A stretch of DNA of 64,000 nucleotides from Achromobacter sp. UMC71 (GTDB lineage Bacteria; Pseudomonadota; Gammaproteobacteria; Burkholderiales; Burkholderiaceae_B): contig NZ_LZZT01000018.1 in assembly GCF_014170305.1 (NCBI RefSeq), positions 332,299 through 396,298 of the forward strand. The letters are read 5' to 3'. The notes beneath the pieces were generated by a model that worked only from the letters and a program-made list of their open reading frames with translations, searched no databases and was not told where the DNA came from. Of this stretch, positions 34,582-44,842 are shown piece after piece (positions within the stretch are counted from its first letter, which is position 1; each line of letters opens with the position of its first letter). Position numbers and translations under genes: made by a program.

Positions 34582-36506
34582 GCCAAGGGTCGGCTAGCGT
34601 TCCTTCCTCGTCCACCGGCCATGCTCCGGCTGGCCACGCGCCGTCGTCGCGCGCGGCGCTGATCATGGGGGCGCTGGGAGTGGTGTACGGCGACATCGGC
34701 ACCAGCCCGCTGTACACGCTGCGGGCCTGCCTGACCGGGCTGAGCGTGCACACGGACCTGGAGCCCGCCCATCTGCTGGGTGTGCTATCCATTCTGTTCT
34801 GGATGCTGATGGTGGTGGTGTCGTTCAAGTACGTGACACTGATCCTGCGCGCCGATAACCGGGGCGAGGGCGGCACGCTGGCGCTGCTGGAACTGGCGGT
34901 GCGCAGCCGCGAGGGCAAGCTGCGGTGGGTGCTGATCGTGCTGGGCATCTTCGGCGCCGCGCTGTTCTATGGCGACAGTATGATCACGCCGGCGATTTCG
35001 GTGCTGTCGGCGCTGGAAGGGATCAGCATCGTGTCCCATACGCTCGATGCGTGGGTGGTGCCGCTGGCGCTGGTGGTGCTGGTGGCGCTGTTCGCGATCC
35101 AGTCGCACGGCACGGGGGCGATGGGCAAGCTGTTCGGGCCGGTGATGCTGCTGTGGTTCGGCACGCTGGCGGCACTGGGCGGCTGGCAGATCTGGCAGAC
35201 GCCCGAGGTTCTGGCCGCGCTGAATCCGATGTGGGGCCTGCGCTTCATCATCGAGTTCCCGTGGATCAGTTTCGTGCTGCTGGGCGCGGTGGTGCTGGCG
35301 CTGACCGGCGCTGAAGCGCTGTATGCCGACATGGGCCACTTTGGCCGCCCGGCGATCCGCAGCGCGTGGTTCAGCATGGTGCTGCCGGCGTTGACGCTGT
35401 GCTACTTCGGCCAGGGCGCGCTGCTGCTGCGCGACCCGAGCGCGATCCGCAATCCGTTCTTCATGATGGCCCCCGAATGGGGCCTGGCGCCGCTGGTGGC
35501 GCTGGCGACGGTGGCCACGATCGTGGCGTCGCAGGCGGTGATTTCGGGCGCGTATTCGGTGACGCGCCAGGCGGTGCAGCTGGGTTTCTGGCCGCGCATG
35601 CAGATCCTGCATACGTCGGCCGTGGAAAAGGGCCAGATCTATCTGCCGCAGGTCAATGCGCTGCTGCTGTGCGCAGTGCTGGTGCTGGTGCTGCTGTTCC
35701 GCAATTCGGATAATCTGGCGGCGGCCTACGGGTTCGCGGTGACGGGCACGATGCTGACGACGTCGGTGCTGGCGTTCGCGGTGCTGCCGCGCGGCACGAC
35801 GGGGGCCAAGCGGATGCTGTGGTTCGTGGTGCTGGGCCTGCTGCTGCTGTTCGATGTGCTGCTGTTTTCGGCCAATGTGTTCAAGATCCACGAAGGCGGC
35901 TGGCTGCCGCTGGTGGTGGCGATCGTGGTGTTCACGCTGATGATGACGTGGCGGCGCGGGCGCCGGCTGCTGTCGGAGATGCAGCAGCGCGACCGCCAGC
36001 CACTGAAGGAATTCATGGAGCAGCTCGAGGAATATCCGCCATCGCGGGTGCCGGGCACGGCAATATTCATGACGATGAATTCGGGCAATGTGCCGCCTGC
36101 GCTGCTGCATAACCTGAAGCACAATAAGGTGCTGCATGATCATGTGCTGTTCCTGACGATTCTGGTGGCGGATGTGCCTTACATTTCGCCGGAAGAGCGC
36201 TTCACGGTGCACAAGATGAGCGCGTCGAGCTGGGCGGCGACGATCAATTACGGGTTCAAGGAAGATCCGGACGTGCCGGAGGCGCTGCGATTGGTGGCGG
36301 AGGCTTATCCCGAGCTGGATCTGGAGCCTATGCGGACGTCTTATTTCCTGTCGCGGCAGACGGTGGTGGCGGCTCGCAAGCCGGCGTTGTGGCGGTGGCG
36401 GCGGGCGGTGTTTTCGTTCATGGCTCGGAACTCTACGCGTAGTACCAAGTTTTTTAAGATTCCTGCTAATCGGGTGGTTGAGATGGGGATGCAGGTTGAG
36501 CTTTAG
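34578..36506 (+). CDS. kup: Low-affinity potassium transporter Kup
   Basis: A proton-coupled K+ importer with 642 residues and twelve membrane helices, plus a cytoplasmic C-terminal domain (about 480-642). The family start is seen as ALGVVYGDIGTSPLYTL (about 33-49), followed by the FYGDSMITPAISVLSALEG segment. The ATG at 34578 overlaps the kinase stop. The last 70 or so codons use clearly less-favoured codons and lower GC than the rest of the gene. Confidence 0.93.
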   Translation: MSQGSASVPSSSTGHAPAGHAPSSRAALIMGALGVVYGDIGTSPLYTLRACLTGLSVHTDLEPAHLLGVLSILFWMLMVVVSFKYVTLILRADNRGEGGTLALLELAVRSREGKLRWVLIVLGIFGAALFYGDSMITPAISVLSALEGISIVSHTLDAWVVPLALVVLVALFAIQSHGTGAMGKLFGPVMLLWFGTLAALGGWQIWQTPEVLAALNPMWGLRFIIEFPWISFVLLGAVVLALTGAEALYADMGHFGRPAIRSAWFSMVLPALTLCYFGQGALLLRDPSAIRNPFFMMAPEWGLAPLVALATVATIVASQAVISGAYSVTRQAVQLGFWPRMQILHTSAVEKGQIYLPQVNALLLCAVLVLVLLFRNSDNLAAAYGFAVTGTMLTTSVLAFAVLPRGTTGAKRMLWFVVLGLLLLFDVLLFSANVFKIHEGGWLPLVVAIVVFTLMMTWRRGRRLLSEMQQRDRQPLKEFMEQLEEYPPSRVPGTAIFMTMNSGNVPPALLHNLKHNKVLHDHVLFLTILVADVPYISPEERFTVHKMSASSWAATINYGFKEDPDVPEALRLVAEAYPELDLEPMRTSYFLSRQTVVAARKPALWRWRRAVFSFMARNSTRSTKFFKIPANRVVEMGMQVEL

Positions 36507-36599
36507 GGGTGGGTGTTTGCTTGCGGCGGGCGTAGGTTCTTAAGACGCCCGGCGCGTTGGCGGCTTGGGTGTGCGGGGCGTTGATGTGCCCGGAATAAA

Positions 36600-36633
36600 A
36601 AAAGCCCCTCGGTAGTGATGCCGAGGGGCTTTT
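36600..36633. terminator. Bidirectional terminator between kup and argG
   Basis: AAAAGCCCCTCGG (36600-36612) and its complement (36621-36633) with an 8-nt loop. It serves kup on the plus strand and argG on the minus strand. Confidence 0.88.
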
Positions 36634-36649
36634 TGTCGGGCGGGAAGAA

Positions 36650-38059
<1,410 letters not shown>

Positions 38060-38247
38060 TCAGACCGCTATTTTAACTCTTTTGAGGGCGCCGGGCCGAG
38101 GGGAGGGCGGCAGGGCCCGGGGGGCGGACGGCGCCGAATCGGACGCGAACCTGTCCAAATTGTCAGGGAGCGGACAGCGTGGAGTCCCGCAGGGCTTTCT
38201 ACAGTGGGGCTGTACTGACTGTCGGCCGCGCGGGCGGCCCCAAGAAA

Positions 38248-39783
38248 ATGAACACAGGCAAGCGGATGGCGTCGCATCGGACGGCGGCGGCGGGGCTGGC
38301 GGCCCTGCTGGCCCTGGCCGGCTGTGCGGCGGGGCCGGACTACCAGCGTCCGGCCATGGACCTGCCGTCCGGTTACAAAGAAACGGGGCCATGGAAGACG
38401 GCCCAGCCGGGCGTGGTGGACGGCGCGCAGCCCTGGTGGGAGGCCTATGGCGATCCGACCTTGAACGGGCTGATCGTGGCGGCCAATGCCGCCAACCAGA
38501 CGATCCAGCAGGCCCAGGCGCAATACCGCCAGGCGCGGGCGGCGGCGGACGCAGCCCGGGCGGGCTTCTGGCCCACGGTGGGCGCCAATGTGTCGGCGCA
38601 GCGCGCGCGAGCCAAGAGCAACGGCGTGGTGGGGGTGTCCAACAGCTATGCGGCGGCGATCGATGTGTCCTGGGAACCGGATCTGTGGGGCGCGGTGCGC
38701 CGGCAGGTCGAGGCCAGCGACGCGTCGACCCAGGCCAGCGAGGCGAACCTGGCGGCCGCCCGCTTGAGCATTCAGGCCGCGCTGGCGCAGGATTACCTGC
38801 AGCTGCGGGCGGTGGACCAGGAAAAGGATCTGTACGCCCGCACGCTGCAAGCCTATGAGCGCACGCTCAAGCTGACGCGCAGCCAGTACGACGCGGGCGT
38901 GGCCCTGCGCTCGGACGTGGCGCAGGCCGAGGCGCAGTTGCGCACCGCGCAGGCGCAGGCCATCGACCTGGACACCTCGCGCAATCAGCTGGAGCACGCC
39001 ATCGCGATTCTGACGGGGCGGGCGCCGGCCCAGTTCAGCCTGGCGCCGTTGCCGGCCGGGCAGCCGTGGATGGTCCAGGTGCCGGCGGTGCCTACCGGCT
39101 TGCCGTCGGACCTGCTGGAGCGCCGTCCGGACATCGCGGCGGCGGAACGCCAGGTGGCGGCGGCCAATGCTGATGTCGGCGTGGCGCGGGCCGCCTATTT
39201 TCCTTCCTTGATGCTGTCGGCCAGCGGCGGCTTCGGCGCGGCCAGTTTCGCGCAGTGGTTCAACGCGCCGGGACGGGTCTGGTCGCTGGGGGCGGCGCTG
39301 GCCGAGACGATTTTCGACGGCGGCCTGCGCCGCGCGCGTGATGCCCAGGCGGTGGCGGTGTTCGATGCCAGCGCGGCGCAATACAAGCAGACGGTGCTGG
39401 GGGCGTTCCAGGAGGTGGAGGACAACCTGTCCACGCTGCGGGTGCTGGACGACGAGGCCAAGGCGCAGGACCAGGCGGTGGTTGCCTCGCGCCTAAGCGA
39501 GCAGCTGGCGCTGGCGCAGTACCGGGCCGGCACCAGCACTTTCCTGGCCGTGGCCACGGCCCAGGCCCTGACGCTGTCCAACGAACGCACGGCGGTGCAG
39601 TTGCGCGGGCGCCAGATGGTGGCCAGCGTGGCGCTGGTCAAGGCCGTGGGCGGCGGCTGGAACGCGTCCGCCCTGAATGCGCCGGATGCACAGGCGCTGG
39701 CACCGGCCGCCGCGGCATCGGCCGCCGCGGCATCGCGTACCGCAACACCGGCTGCCGACAAACCTACTACCCGGAATGAGTAA
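38248..39783 (+). CDS. Outer-membrane channel lipoprotein of an RND efflux pump (NodT family)
   Basis: A TolC-like outer-membrane factor forming the exit duct of a tripartite pump. A lipoprotein signal ends at LALAGC, followed by the typical GPDYQRP. Two outer-membrane-efflux repeats follow, with DLLERRPDIAAAERQ at the usual place (about residue 290). The C-terminus is Ala/Pro-rich. The ATG at 38248 has a weak ribosome binding site; an ATG at 38266 is an alternative. First gene of a five-gene unit with overlapping or closely spaced genes. Confidence 0.88.
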   Translation: MNTGKRMASHRTAAAGLAALLALAGCAAGPDYQRPAMDLPSGYKETGPWKTAQPGVVDGAQPWWEAYGDPTLNGLIVAANAANQTIQQAQAQYRQARAAADAARAGFWPTVGANVSAQRARAKSNGVVGVSNSYAAAIDVSWEPDLWGAVRRQVEASDASTQASEANLAAARLSIQAALAQDYLQLRAVDQEKDLYARTLQAYERTLKLTRSQYDAGVALRSDVAQAEAQLRTAQAQAIDLDTSRNQLEHAIAILTGRAPAQFSLAPLPAGQPWMVQVPAVPTGLPSDLLERRPDIAAAERQVAAANADVGVARAAYFPSLMLSASGGFGAASFAQWFNAPGRVWSLGAALAETIFDGGLRRARDAQAVAVFDASAAQYKQTVLGAFQEVEDNLSTLRVLDDEAKAQDQAVVASRLSEQLALAQYRAGTSTFLAVATAQALTLSNERTAVQLRGRQMVASVALVKAVGGGWNASALNAPDAQALAPAAAASAAAASRTATPAADKPTTRNE

Positions 39784-40954
39784 GTCCATGGACAACGCGG
39801 TGAGTTTTTCCCATCGGAGCGCGGGCGGCAAGAAGGCCGCGGCGCTGGTGTTGGCGCTGGCGGCCTGTGGGCTGGCGGCCTGGTTGTTGCTGCGAGGGCG
39901 CGGCGAAACGGCGCCCGCGCCGGCGCCCGTGGTGCCGGTGGCCACCGTGCTGGCGCAGCGCCAGGACGTGCAGCGCTACCTGACCGGCGTGGGCACGGTG
40001 ACGTCGGCGGCCAGCGTGACGGTCAAGGCGCGCATCGACGGCCAGCTCGATAGCGTGGGGTTCGTCGAGGGGCAGGACGTGAAGGCCGGCCAGGTGCTGG
40101 CCAATATCGATCCCCGTGCGCTGCAGGCGCAGTTGGCCCAGGCCCAGGCGCAGCGCGCCAAGGATCAGGCCACGCTGGTCAACGCGCGGCTGGATCTGCA
40201 GCGCTATACCCGGTTGCAACGCGAGGACGCGGCGACCCAGCAGACGCTGGACACGCAGCGCGCCCTGGTGGCGCAGCTGGAGGCGGCCACGCAGACGGAC
40301 GATGCGCAGATCAGCTACGCCAAGGTGCAGCTGGACTACACCCGCATCGTGGCGCCGATTTCGGGCCGGGTGGGCGCGCGGCTGGTGGACCCGGGCAACA
40401 TCGTGCACGCGGCCGACGTCAACGGCTTGGTGGTGATCAATCAGATCGATCCGATCACCGTGCTGTTTTCGTTGCCGGAAGAGGCCGTGCCGGGCATCAC
40501 CGCGGCCATGGACAAAGGGCAGGCCCTGACCGTGGTGGCCTATGCCCGCGGCAGCAACGAGCCGCTGGGAGAGGGGCAACTGGTGCTGCTGAACAACCAG
40601 ATCGACACCACCACCGGCACCGTGCAGTTGAAGGGGCGCTTCGACAACCCGCAGCATCGCCTGTGGCCGGGCCAGTACGTCAATGCGCGGCTGGTGCTGG
40701 ACCCGCACGAAAGCGCCGTGACGCTGCCGGCGGCCGCGATCCAGCGCAGCCAGGCAGGCACGTTCGTGTATGCGGTGGACGGCGCCGGCGTGGCCCAGGC
40801 GCAGCCGGTGAAGGTGGAACGCATGCAGGATGGCCTGGCGGTGATCCAGGAAGGGGTGACGGCCGGCCAACGCGTGGTGGTGGACGGCCAATACAAGCTC
40901 AAGCCCGGCAGCAAGGTGCGTGAGCTGGCCCCGGCGGCGGGAGAAGGCCAGTGA
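39776..40954 (+). CDS. Periplasmic adaptor (membrane fusion protein) of the RND pump
   Basis: An HlyD/MdtA-like adaptor of 392 residues linking the RND protein to the outer channel. An N-terminal hydrophobic segment (about 18-38) is followed by the lipoyl domain (VKARIDGQL, NIDPR), an alpha hairpin (about 115-180), the beta-barrel domain (SGRVGARLVDPGN) and a membrane-proximal domain. The ATG at 39776 overlaps the preceding stop by 8 nt; an ATG at 39788 is equally possible. Its stop overlaps the GTG start of the pump gene. Confidence 0.88.
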   Translation: MSKSMDNAVSFSHRSAGGKKAAALVLALAACGLAAWLLLRGRGETAPAPAPVVPVATVLAQRQDVQRYLTGVGTVTSAASVTVKARIDGQLDSVGFVEGQDVKAGQVLANIDPRALQAQLAQAQAQRAKDQATLVNARLDLQRYTRLQREDAATQQTLDTQRALVAQLEAATQTDDAQISYAKVQLDYTRIVAPISGRVGARLVDPGNIVHAADVNGLVVINQIDPITVLFSLPEEAVPGITAAMDKGQALTVVAYARGSNEPLGEGQLVLLNNQIDTTTGTVQLKGRFDNPQHRLWPGQYVNARLVLDPHESAVTLPAAAIQRSQAGTFVYAVDGAGVAQAQPVKVERMQDGLAVIQEGVTAGQRVVVDGQYKLKPGSKVRELAPAAGEGQ

Positions 40955-43900
40955 GCATTTCAGCGAACTTCATCAAGCGGCCCATTGGCACGTCGCTGCT
41001 GGCGCTGGCGATATTGCTGGTCGGCATCGCGGCCTGGCCGCTGCTGCCGGTGGCGCCCTTGCCGCAGGTGGACTTTCCCACCATCCAGGTTCAGGCCAAC
41101 CTGCCGGGCGGCAGTCCGGAGACCATGGCGTCGAACGTGGCGCAGCCGCTGGAGCGTCAGTTTTCGCTGATCGCGGGCCTGTCGCAGATGACCTCGGCCA
41201 GCGCCATCGGCACGACCCAGATCACGCTGCAGTTCGACCTGAACCGCAGCATCGATTCGGCGGCGGTGGACGTTCAGGCCGCCATCAACGCGGCTACTGG
41301 CCAGTTGCCCGCCAACCTGCCCAACCCGCCGACCTTCCGCAAGGTCAACCCGGCGGATGCGCCGATCATGGTGATGGCGGTGCAGTCGGACACGCTGCCG
41401 CTGATCCAGGTGAATGACTACGCCGACAATATCCTGGCGCAGCAGATTTCGCAGATATCGGGCGTGGGCCTGGTCAATATCGGCGGCCAGCAGAAGCCGG
41501 CGGTGCGCATCCAGGTAGACCCCGGCAAGCTGTCGGCGCTGGGCCTGAGCCTGGAAGACATCCGCGGCGTTATCGCGACGACCACCGTCAACCAGCCCAA
41601 GGGCACCATCGACGGGCCGCGCCAGAGCTTCACCACCTACACCAACGACCAGCTGCTGTCGGCGGCGCCGTGGAACGACATGGTGTTGGCCTATCGCAAT
41701 GGCGCGCCGATCCGGGTGCGCGATGTAGGCGTGGCGGTGGACGGACCCGAAAACACCAAGCTGGCCGGCTGGGCCTACGCCGGCCCGGCGGCGCCGGCGG
41801 ACAACACCATCACCAATGGCCGTTCGATCGTGCTGCAGATCAGCAAGCAGCCGGGCGCCAACGTGATCGACACCGTGGACCGCATCCGCGCGGCGCTGCC
41901 CAAGCTGGAGGCGTCGATTCCGCCGTCGGTGCACGTGAACACGATCATCGACCGCACCCAGACCATCCGCGCCTCGGTCGCGGACGTGGAGTTCACGCTG
42001 ACGCTGACCATCATCCTGGTGGTGCTGGTGATCTTCCTGTTCCTGCGCAATGTGGCGGCCACGCTGATCCCTTGCGTGACGGTGCCGCTGGCGCTGATGG
42101 GCACGGCCGCGATCATGTACGTGGTGGGATTCAGCCTGGACAACCTGTCGCTGATGGCGTTGACGATCGCGGTGGGGTTCGTCGTGGACGACGCCATCGT
42201 GATGCTGGAGAACGTGTACCGCCACGTCGAGGCGGGCATGTCGCCGATGGAGGCGGCCTACAAGGGGGCGGGTGAAATCGGCTTCACGATCGTGTCGATC
42301 TCGGTGTCGCTGGTGGCCGTGTTCATTCCGCTGCTGCTGATGGGCGGCATTGTCGGCCGGCTGTTCCGCGAGTTCGCGGTGACGGTGACGCTGACCATTG
42401 TGGTGTCGGTGCTGGTGTCGCTGACCCTGACGCCGATGCTGTGCTCGCGCTACCTGAAGAATCACCACGGCGACCGTCACGGCCGCCTGTACCTGCTGTT
42501 CGAACGCGGCTTCGACGCGATGCTGCACGGCTACGAGCGTGGGCTCAAGCTGGTGCTGCGGCATCAGTTCGCCACGCTGTGCGTGTTCCTGGCCACGGTG
42601 GGCTGCACGGTGGCGCTGTTCCTGGTGATCCCCAAGGGTTTTTTCCCGCAGCAGGACACCGGCTTCATTTTCGGCTTTGCCGAATCGGCCCAGGATTCCT
42701 CGTTTTCGCTGATGAACCAGCGGATGATCCAGATGGCCGACGTGATCCGGCAGGATCCGGACATCGCCAGCTTTGGCTTCAACGGCAGCCAGAGCACCTA
42801 CAACACGGGCAACTTCTATATCGGCCTGAAGCCCAAGGACGAAGGCCGCACGGCGTCCGCCGACGAGGTCATCGCCCGGCTGCGGCCGCAACTGGCCAAG
42901 CTGGAGGGTGTGACGCTGTTCATGCAGGCGGGGCAGGACATCAATGTCGGCGGGCGGCTGTCGCGCACCCAGTACCAGTACACGCTGACGGATTCCAACC
43001 TGGACGAACTGAACGTGTGGGCGCCGCGCCTCTTGGCCAAATTCCGCGAGCTGCCGGTGCTGACGGACCTGGCGTCCGACCAGCAGAATGCGGCGGCGAC
43101 GGCGTCCATCACCATCGACCGCGCCCGCGCCTCGTCGTTCGGCATTTCGCCGGCTTTGATCGACGCGACCATCTACGACGCCATCGGCCAGCGCCAGGTA
43201 GCCCAGTATTTCACCCAGATCAACAGCTACCACGTGGTGCTGGAAGTCACGCCCAAGCTGCAGCAAGATCCGGACCTGTTCTCCAAGCTGTACCTGACCT
43301 CGCCCCTGACGGGCCAGCAGGTGCCGCTGTCCACCTTCATCAAGCTGGACACCAACAAGACGGCGTACCTGTCGATCAGCCACCAGGGCCAGTTTCCGGC
43401 GGTGACGATTTCGTTCAACCTGGCGCCGGGCGCGTCGCTGGGCGACGCGGTGCAGGCGATCCAGCAGGCGCAGGCCCAGATGGGCGTGCCGGCCAGCCTG
43501 ACGGGCGCGTTCCAGGGCACGGCCAAGGCCTTTGGCGATTCGCTGTCGAGCCAGCCGTACCTGATCGCCGCCGCGTTGATCGCGGTGTACATCGTGCTGG
43601 GGCTGCTGTACGAAAGCTATATCCACCCGCTGACGATCCTGTCGACCCTGCCGTCGGCGGGGGTGGGGGCGCTGGCGATCCTGATGCTGGGCGGCTACGA
43701 CCTGAGCGTGATCGCGCTGATCGGCATCATTTTGCTGATCGGCATCGTCAAGAAGAATGGCATCATGATGATCGACTTCGCCCTGACGGCCGAGCGCGAG
43801 CACGGCATGGCGCCGGCCGAGGCGATCTACCAGGCTTGCGTGCTGCGGTTCCGCCCGATCATGATGACGACCATGTGCGCGCTGCTCAGCGGCCTGCCGT

Positions 43901-44118
43901 TGATGCTGAGCCACGGCCAGGGGTCGGAATTGCGCCGGCCACTGGGCTATGCGATGGTGGGCGGGCTGATCGTGTCGCAGGCATTGACGCTGTTCACGAC
44001 GCCGGTGGTGTACCTGTACCTGGACCGGGCGCACTTCTGGTACATGCGCAAGAAGCAGGAGCGGGCCACGCGCCGGGCCGCCCTGGCGCAGCCTGGGCCC
44101 GGAGTTGAGTCAAAATAA
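40951..44118 (+). CDS. RND multidrug efflux transporter (MdtB/MuxB-like, HAE-1 type)
   Basis: The inner-membrane proton-driven pump: 1055 residues, twelve helices and two large periplasmic loops. The proton-relay aspartates D413 and D414 are in GFVVDDAIVMLEN (helix 4), and K934/K935 lie in GIVKKNGIMMIDFA (helix 10). The N-terminus (FIKRPIGTSLLALAILLVG) and overall sequence are nearest to MdtB/MdtC or MuxB/MuxC, but only one pump gene is present. The acidic residues are typical of drug rather than metal pumps. The GTG start overlaps the adaptor stop by 4 nt. Confidence 0.92.
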   Translation: MSISANFIKRPIGTSLLALAILLVGIAAWPLLPVAPLPQVDFPTIQVQANLPGGSPETMASNVAQPLERQFSLIAGLSQMTSASAIGTTQITLQFDLNRSIDSAAVDVQAAINAATGQLPANLPNPPTFRKVNPADAPIMVMAVQSDTLPLIQVNDYADNILAQQISQISGVGLVNIGGQQKPAVRIQVDPGKLSALGLSLEDIRGVIATTTVNQPKGTIDGPRQSFTTYTNDQLLSAAPWNDMVLAYRNGAPIRVRDVGVAVDGPENTKLAGWAYAGPAAPADNTITNGRSIVLQISKQPGANVIDTVDRIRAALPKLEASIPPSVHVNTIIDRTQTIRASVADVEFTLTLTIILVVLVIFLFLRNVAATLIPCVTVPLALMGTAAIMYVVGFSLDNLSLMALTIAVGFVVDDAIVMLENVYRHVEAGMSPMEAAYKGAGEIGFTIVSISVSLVAVFIPLLLMGGIVGRLFREFAVTVTLTIVVSVLVSLTLTPMLCSRYLKNHHGDRHGRLYLLFERGFDAMLHGYERGLKLVLRHQFATLCVFLATVGCTVALFLVIPKGFFPQQDTGFIFGFAESAQDSSFSLMNQRMIQMADVIRQDPDIASFGFNGSQSTYNTGNFYIGLKPKDEGRTASADEVIARLRPQLAKLEGVTLFMQAGQDINVGGRLSRTQYQYTLTDSNLDELNVWAPRLLAKFRELPVLTDLASDQQNAAATASITIDRARASSFGISPALIDATIYDAIGQRQVAQYFTQINSYHVVLEVTPKLQQDPDLFSKLYLTSPLTGQQVPLSTFIKLDTNKTAYLSISHQGQFPAVTISFNLAPGASLGDAVQAIQQAQAQMGVPASLTGAFQGTAKAFGDSLSSQPYLIAAALIAVYIVLGLLYESYIHPLTILSTLPSAGVGALAILMLGGYDLSVIALIGIILLIGIVKKNGIMMIDFALTAEREHGMAPAEAIYQACVLRFRPIMMTTMCALLSGLPLMLSHGQGSELRRPLGYAMVGGLIVSQALTLFTTPVVYLYLDRAHFWYMRKKQERATRRAALAQPGPGVESK

Positions 44119-44155
44119 GCGCCTTGGACGGTCGATACACCCTAGCGGGGCCGCG

Positions 44156-44842
44156 ATGAAAATCCTGATAGTCGAAGATGAACTGAAGACGGCGGATTAC
44201 CTGCGCAAAGGCCTGGGCGAGCAGGGCTGCGCGGTCGATGTGGCGCACAACGGCATCGACGGCCAGCACCTGGCGCTGGAGCACGACTACGACGTGATCG
44301 TGCTGGACGCGATGCTGCCGGGCATGGACGGCTTTGCGGTGCTGCGTTCGCTGCGCAGCGTGCGCCAGACCCCGGTCATCATGCTGACCGCCCGCGACGG
44401 CGTCGAAGACCGCATCCGCGGCCTGCACGACGGCGCCGACGATTACCTGGTCAAGCCGTTTTCCTTTCTGGAATTGCTGGCCCGCCTGCAGGCCCTGACG
44501 CGCCGCGGCCGCGCCCAGGAACCGGTGCAACTGCGCATCGGCGACCTGCAGATCGACCTGATCAGCCGCAAGGCCTGGCGCGCCGGCACCCGGCTGGACC
44601 TGACCGCCAAGGAATTCGCGTTGCTGGCGGTGCTGGCGCGGCGCCAGGGCGAGATTCTGTCCAAGACGGCGATCGCCGAACTGGTCTGGGACATGAACTT
44701 CGACAGCAACGTCAACGTGGTCGAGGTGGCGATCAAGCGGCTGCGCGGCAAGGTCGACGCGCCGTTCGACCGCAAGCTGCTCCACACCATCCGCGGCATG
44801 GGCTACGTGCTGGAGCTGCGGGACGACGAGTCCGCCGAATGA
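44156..44842 (+). CDS. Heavy-metal-type response regulator (CusR/CopR/IrlR-like)
   Basis: A 228-residue OmpR-family regulator with receiver acids E7-D8-E9, phospho-acceptor D51 (VLDAMLPG) and switch lysine in VKPFSF, followed by a winged helix ending HTIRGMGYVLE. Sequence features such as TADYLRKGL and VNVVEVAIKRLRGK are typical of the heavy-metal subgroup. The ATG at 44156 begins the receiver domain. It ends overlapping the kinase start (ATGA). Confidence 0.88.
   Translation: MKILIVEDELKTADYLRKGLGEQGCAVDVAHNGIDGQHLALEHDYDVIVLDAMLPGMDGFAVLRSLRSVRQTPVIMLTARDGVEDRIRGLHDGADDYLVKPFSFLELLARLQALTRRGRAQEPVQLRIGDLQIDLISRKAWRAGTRLDLTAKEFALLAVLARRQGEILSKTAIAELVWDMNFDSNVNVVEVAIKRLRGKVDAPFDRKLLHTIRGMGYVLELRDDESAE

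Noticed and set aside
38151..38177. CTGTCC...GGACAG inverted repeat as the CusR-like operator of the efflux operon
   Set aside because: Six-base arms with a 15-bp spacer are easily found by chance in this GC-rich DNA and do not match the known CusR box well; kept only as something to test.
40960..44034. Antisense ORF of 1024 codons over the RND pump gene
   Set aside because: Its translation is Arg/His/Gln-rich low-complexity sequence typical of the antisense frame in high-GC DNA; the sense strand encodes a complete, well-recognised RND protein.
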